Positions 60,092 through 64,000 of a stretch of DNA of 64,000 bases are shown one piece after another (position 1 is the first letter of the stretch; each line of letters begins with the position of its first letter). The notes under the pieces are model-generated. The model did no database searches and had not been told where the DNA came from. It saw only the letters and a program-made list of their open reading frames with translations. Origin of the DNA: 0-14-0-80-60-11 sp049322355 (GTDB lineage Bacteria; Desulfobacterota; Desulfobaccia; Desulfobaccales; 0-14-0-80-60-11); the NCBI GenBank assembly GCA_049322355.1, contig JBMORG010000010.1, positions 248,001 to 312,000 on the forward strand, in the 5' to 3' direction. The translations under genes and the position numbers were made by a program.

Positions 60092-63000
60092 TTATTCCTC
60101 CAATTGGCTGTCAGTAGAGCTCCAATAGGCCGCCCAGACCGCCAGGGTTTGGTCAGCACTAGGGTTAGAGGTGCTGGAAGTGGAAGTGGTAACGTTAACT
60201 TCGGAATAAGGATCGAAGCTGGCGTACTGAGACCCATTGATGGCGTAGCCGGCCTCCCAGCAAAAAGTCCGATCCGGCACATAAATCATGTCCACAGTGG
60301 GGGAGCCATCGGTGTTCACCCCCAGGTTGGTTTTCGCACCATCCATGTCATAATAAGCGGTGATATAGCTCTTCTTGTCAAAGGAAGAAGGAAAGCCATC
60401 ATTGATGGCAGTGATAGAATAATACCCGCCATTGAGTGTCTTATAGCCGCTGCTCCAGAGTTCCATAGGCTGGTCGTAGAGATTTGTCCCAACCGCAAAG
60501 TTCAGACTGGTCTGAAAAGAAGTGGGCGCAAAGAAGTAGCCGGTATAATAATCACCGCTGGTGTAATAATCCATATTGCCATTGCTGTAGCAGTAGATGA
60601 AGTCATAGCGACTAATGCTGCCTTTATCAGCTTCATAATACCCGCCCCCGAAATAGTATTCCGGAATGCCGGCTTGGATGATGTAATCGTGCTCGCTGGT
60701 CAGGTAGGCGACCCCCACAGCGGTGCCGGTGCTGACCGGGGTATAGGTGGCGCCGCTTTCCGCATCGTAATAGAGGGTCACATAGACTTGACCCGCATCA
60801 GTATAAATAACCGTTGCGCCTTCACTGGCGTAGATATAGTAATAGCCGTTATAGCCGGTCTCATCCTGGGTCCAGAGGGTATAGCCTACGCTGTAACCGT
60901 AATCCGCCGGGGCATAAACGTAACCGTAGTAATAGTCCCCACTACCGTAATAATTAGAATAATAGAAGTCGTAACGATTTATTTGCGCATCGGCTTCATA
61001 ATATCCCCCCCCGAAATAGTATGGCGGGATGTCGGCTTGGATAATGTAGTCGTATTCGCTGGTCAGGTAGGTGAGACCCACGGCTGCGCCTGTGCTGACC
61101 GGGGTGTAGGTGACGCCGCTCTCCGCATCATAATAACTGGTGACAAAGACTTGACCTGACCGGGTATAATCCACCGCGGCGTTCTCACTGGCGTAAATAT
61201 AGTAATAGCCGGAATAACCGGTCTCATCCTGGGTCCAGAGGGTATAGCCTACGCTGTAGCCGTAATCCGCCGGGGCATAGACGTAACCGTAATAGTTGTC
61301 CCCACTGCCGTTATAATAGGAATAATAGAAGTCATAGCGATTCGCTTTGACGTCAGCTTCATAATAGCCGCCCCCGAAATAGTATTCCGGGATACCGGCT
61401 TGGATGATGTAGTCGTACTCGCTGGTCAGGTAGGTGAGACCCACGGCGGCGCCGGTGCTGACCGGAGTATAGGGAGTACCGCTGGCGTAGTCGTAATAAC
61501 TATCTACATACACTTGGCCCGCCAGGCTGAAGTCATAGCCGCCGGATACCGCTGAGATTGCATACATTGCGGACTGACCGTTCTCAGCCGTGGTGGTCCA
61601 GGTGTAGCTGGTGGAGTAGCCATATTCCGGCGCGGCATAGACCGAACCGGTATAATAATCACCGTTGTTATACGTGAATGTGAAGGCGTAAGCGTAAGCC
61701 ACCAAATCCGCCTCGTAAAAAGTGCCGTCGTGATTGCCATAATAATATTCGGGAACCCCGGACATGATGATGGAATCAGATTCGCTGCCCAGGTAATTCG
61801 AGCCCAAGGGCACAAGTTCATTGGTCAAATCGAAGGTTTGGCCGCTCTCAGAGTCGTAATAGCTGGTCACATAGACCTGGCCAACGAAGTTGCCGCCACT
61901 GGCAGCCGTCCCGGTAATCTCATAAGTTCCGGTTAGATTGTTTTCATCGACCAGGGTCTGGGTATAGTTAATGGAGTAACCGTACTCCGGGGCCGCATAG
62001 ACGGTTCCAGTATAATAATCCCCATTTCCATAGGTAAATTGAAAGGCATAGGCGACCAAGTCCAGGTCTGCCTCGTAATAGCCGCCTCCGAAAGAGAAAG
62101 CTGGCTCTCCATAGCTGATAATGTAGTCGTATTCAGTGCCCAGGAAGCTGCTGCCCACTGCATACCCGGTGTTTACCGGGGTGTAAAGGGTGTCAGTCTC
62201 CTGATCATAGTATTCATCCACGTAAACGTTGCCCCGCTGGCTGTCGTCCAGGCCTAAGGAGGTGTAGCCGGTGATCTGGTACTGCCCGGTGAGGCCGTGC
62301 TCGTCGGTGGTAGCCAGGGTCCAGCTCACCTGGTAGCCCTGGTCCCAGTTCTCCCCGGCGTAATCAAAGCGGCCGTAAACCGTGCCGGTGTAATAGTCGC
62401 CGTTGCCGTAGGTAAAAGTGAAATTGTACTTTATGGTCTCCCACCAGTCGGCTTCGATGGTGCCGCCGCCGAACATGAAGGCCGGCTCCCCATAACTGAT
62501 GATGTAGTCAAACTCGGTGCCCAAGAAGTTGGCAGTTAAGGCGGTGCCGGCACTTACCGGGGAATACAGGTAGTTCATTTCAAAGTCATAGTACTCATCC
62601 ACGTAAACGTGGCCCCGCTGACTGTCATCCAGTCCCAGGGAGGTGTAGCCGGTAATCCGGTACTGACCCGGCAGATCGTGCTCATCTGCGGTGTCCAGGG
62701 TCCAATCCACCTGGTAGCCCTGGTCCCAGTTCTCTCCGGCGTAATCAAAACGGCCGTAAACCGTGCCGGTGTAATAGTCGCCGTTGCCATAGGTAAAGGT
62801 GAAGTCGTAGGCCCTAGCCTCCCACCAGTCGGCTTCGTAATAGCCGCCGGCGAAATAGAAGGCGGGCTCCCCAGAACTGATAATATAGTCAAATTCGTAG
62901 GTTAGGAAGTTGGAGGTGCGGGCGGTGCCGGCGTTTACCGGGGTGTAAAGGGTTTCCGTCTCCTGGTCATAGTATTCATCCACATAGACTTGGCCCCGCT

Positions 63001-64000
63001 GGCTGTCGTCCTGGCCCAAAGAGGTGTAGCCGGTGATCTGGTACTGTCCGGTGAGGCCGTGCTCGTCAACCACCTCCAAGTTCCAGCCATAATTGTAGCC
63101 CTGGTCCCAGTTCTCCCCGGCGTAGTCGAAGCGGCCGTAAACCGTGCCGGTGTAATAGTCGCCGTTGCCGTAGGTAAAGGTGAAGTCGTAGGCCCGGGCC
63201 TCCCACCAGTCGGCCTCGTAATAGCCGCCGGCGAAATAGAAGGCGGGTTCCCCAGAGCTGATAATATAGTCAAATTCGTAGGTTAGGAAGTTGGAGGTGC
63301 GGGCGGTGCCGGCGTTTACCGGGGTGTAAAGGGTCTCCGTCTCCTGGTCATAGTATTCTTCCACATAGACATGGCCGCGCTGGCTGTCATCCAGTCCCAA
63401 GGAGGCGTAGCCGGTGATCTGGTACTGTCCGGTGAGGCCGTGCTCGTCAACCACCTCCAAGTTCCAGCCATAATTGTAGCCCTGGTCCCAGTTCTCCCCG
63501 GCGTAATCAAAGCGGCCATAAACCGTCCCGGTGTAGTAGTCGCCGTTGCCGTAGGTAAAGGTGAAGTCGTAGGCCCTAGCCTCCCACCAGTCGGCCTCGT
63601 AATAGCCGCCGGCGAAATAGAAGGCGGGCTCCCCAGAGCTGATAATATAGTCAAATTCGTAGGTTAGGAAGTTGGAGGTGCGGGCGGTGCCGGCGTTTAC
63701 CGGGATATAGAGGGTGTTAGTCTCAAAATCATAATAGTGGTTCACATAGACGTTGCCGCGCTGGCTGTCGTCCAAACCCAAGGAGGTGTAGCCGGTGATC
63801 TGGTACTGGCCGATGAGGCCGTGCTCGTCAATTACTTCCAGGGTCCAGCCCACCTGGTAGCCTTGATCCCAGTTCTGGCCGGAGGGATCATAAAGACCAT
63901 AAACCGTGCCGGTATAATAATCGCCGTTGCCGTAGGTAAAGGTGAAGTCGTAGGCCCGAGCCTCCCACGGCTCGCCTTGGGTTATGCCGTCGGCTTCGTA
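60092..64000 (-). CDS. Giant tyrosine/glycine-rich tandem-repeat protein, N-terminus outside window
   Basis: The frame is open from the right edge (codon at 63998-64000) to the stop at 60092, so 1,302 residues are visible and the start lies beyond. An internal GTG at 63853 is not the real start, as the repeat runs through it. The protein consists of about nine repeats of ~125 residues, each with blocks like GQYQITGYTSLGLDDSQRG, VYVDEYYDQET, FDYIISSGEPAFYFAGGYYE and YGNGDYYTGTVYG. A unique C-terminal part (~110 residues) ends TLAVWAAYWSSTDSQLEE. Richness in Tyr, Gly and Asp and near absence of Cys suggest a secreted, beta-rich, perhaps calcium-binding surface or matrix protein. No family is recognised. 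Confidence 0.9.
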   Translation of the reverse strand, partial: YEADGITQGEPWEARAYDFTFTYGNGDYYTGTVYGLYDPSGQNWDQGYQVGWTLEVIDEHGLIGQYQITGYTSLGLDDSQRGNVYVNHYYDFETNTLYIPVNAGTARTSNFLTYEFDYIISSGEPAFYFAGGYYEADWWEARAYDFTFTYGNGDYYTGTVYGRFDYAGENWDQGYNYGWNLEVVDEHGLTGQYQITGYASLGLDDSQRGHVYVEEYYDQETETLYTPVNAGTARTSNFLTYEFDYIISSGEPAFYFAGGYYEADWWEARAYDFTFTYGNGDYYTGTVYGRFDYAGENWDQGYNYGWNLEVVDEHGLTGQYQITGYTSLGQDDSQRGQVYVDEYYDQETETLYTPVNAGTARTSNFLTYEFDYIISSGEPAFYFAGGYYEADWWEARAYDFTFTYGNGDYYTGTVYGRFDYAGENWDQGYQVDWTLDTADEHDLPGQYRITGYTSLGLDDSQRGHVYVDEYYDFEMNYLYSPVSAGTALTANFLGTEFDYIISYGEPAFMFGGGTIEADWWETIKYNFTFTYGNGDYYTGTVYGRFDYAGENWDQGYQVSWTLATTDEHGLTGQYQITGYTSLGLDDSQRGNVYVDEYYDQETDTLYTPVNTGYAVGSSFLGTEYDYIISYGEPAFSFGGGYYEADLDLVAYAFQFTYGNGDYYTGTVYAAPEYGYSINYTQTLVDENNLTGTYEITGTAASGGNFVGQVYVTSYYDSESGQTFDLTNELVPLGSNYLGSESDSIIMSGVPEYYYGNHDGTFYEADLVAYAYAFTFTYNNGDYYTGSVYAAPEYGYSTSYTWTTTAENGQSAMYAISAVSGGYDFSLAGQVYVDSYYDYASGTPYTPVSTGAAVGLTYLTSEYDYIIQAGIPEYYFGGGYYEADVKANRYDFYYSYYNGSGDNYYGYVYAPADYGYSVGYTLWTQDETGYSGYYYIYASENAAVDYTRSGQVFVTSYYDAESGVTYTPVSTGAAVGLTYLTSEYDYIIQADIPPYYFGGGYYEADAQINRYDFYYSNYYGSGDYYYGYVYAPADYGYSVGYTLWTQDETGYNGYYYIYASEGATVIYTDAGQVYVTLYYDAESGATYTPVSTGTAVGVAYLTSEHDYIIQAGIPEYYFGGGYYEADKGSISRYDFIYCYSNGNMDYYTSGDYYTGYFFAPTSFQTSLNFAVGTNLYDQPMELWSSGYKTLNGGYYSITAINDGFPSSFDKKSYITAYYDMDGAKTNLGVNTDGSPTVDMIYVPDRTFCWEAGYAINGSQYASFDPYSEVNVTTSTSSTSNPSADQTLAVWAAYWSSTDSQLEE
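62330..63853. repeat. Four consecutive 381-bp direct repeats in the giant gene
   Basis: Units span 63853-63473, 63472-63092, 63091-62711 and 62710-62330, each 127 codons, and the preceding partial unit continues off the right edge. Shared DNA blocks such as GTAATAGTCGCCGTTGCCGT and ATAGCCGCCGGCGAAATAGA recur at the 381-bp spacing. The first three are nearly identical, while the fourth and the units further left are progressively different. Confidence 0.9.

Noticed and set aside
60089..61159. Long plus-strand open frame (356 codons) opposite the giant repeat gene
   Set aside because: It mirrors the repeat gene on the other strand and has repetitive valine/isoleucine-rich content from anti-sense of Tyr/Asp codons; no ribosome site or family.

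Overview
The window reads as chromosome of a Gram-negative anaerobe, most likely a Desulfobacterota (Desulfobacca/syntrophic sulfate-reducer-like) bacterium. This is inferred from an HdrABC-type heterodisulfide reductase operon, an archaeal-type fructose-1,6-bisphosphate aldolase/phosphatase, a TonB/BtuB outer-membrane receptor, many lipoproteins, a DVU0298-like HEAT protein and a tig-clpP-clpX-lon chaperone/protease run. The sequence alone does not fix the species.

Left part (1-13.4 kb): the 3' portion of a sodium symporter-histidine kinase fusion is followed by a decayed stretch with inverted repeats, a broken glycine-zipper gene and the relic of a mobile-element gene. Next is a complete vitamin B12 acquisition operon: promoter, cobalamin riboswitch, intrinsic terminator, a small unknown gene, btuB, a periplasmic BtuF-CbiZ fusion, btuF, btuC and btuD. 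Two copies of a short dispersed repeat flank this operon.

13.5-18.9 kb is an accessory patch: a MucR-like protein without its zinc finger, a dead HTH gene, a hendecad coiled-coil gene built from 33-bp repeats, a transposase scrap, a divergent AraC regulator/aldo-keto reductase pair, a probable sensor-diadenylate cyclase gene, and a truncated flavoprotein start.

18.9-33 kb holds the hdrC-hdrB-hdrA operon with a small partner gene, then mostly independent housekeeping genes: a glutamine amidotransferase-like protein, pgeF, a small membrane protein, a HEAT protein, ssb, a TPR protein, recJ, a methyltransferase, a metallo-hydrolase and a TrkA-gated K+ channel. At 33.5-35.4 kb lies a striking fusion of FBP aldolase/phosphatase with a SorC/CggR-type sugar-phosphate-binding domain.

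35.4-47.4 kb: lipoproteins (including a tandem pair), hisB, tRNA-Arg with a mobile-element relic behind it, rlmN, an operon of unknown gene-dnaJ-moaC-dksA, a SHOCT protein, an M18 aminopeptidase, and a dead chromate transporter beside a PAP2 phosphatase scrap. 47.6-60 kb: tRNA-Leu, tig-clpP-clpX-lon, an MFS carrier, an overlapping ECF sigma/anti-sigma/Spy-like operon, a second tRNA-Leu, a nucleotide-sugar epimerase, an unknown gene and a stand-alone receiver protein.

The right end (60.1-64 kb, minus strand) is the C-terminal part of a very large tyrosine-rich repeat protein whose N-terminal-side repeats are nearly identical 381-bp tandem copies; it runs off the window. The most notable finds are the FBPA/P-SorC fusion, the BtuF-CbiZ fusion, the DAC-domain gene and the giant repeat protein.
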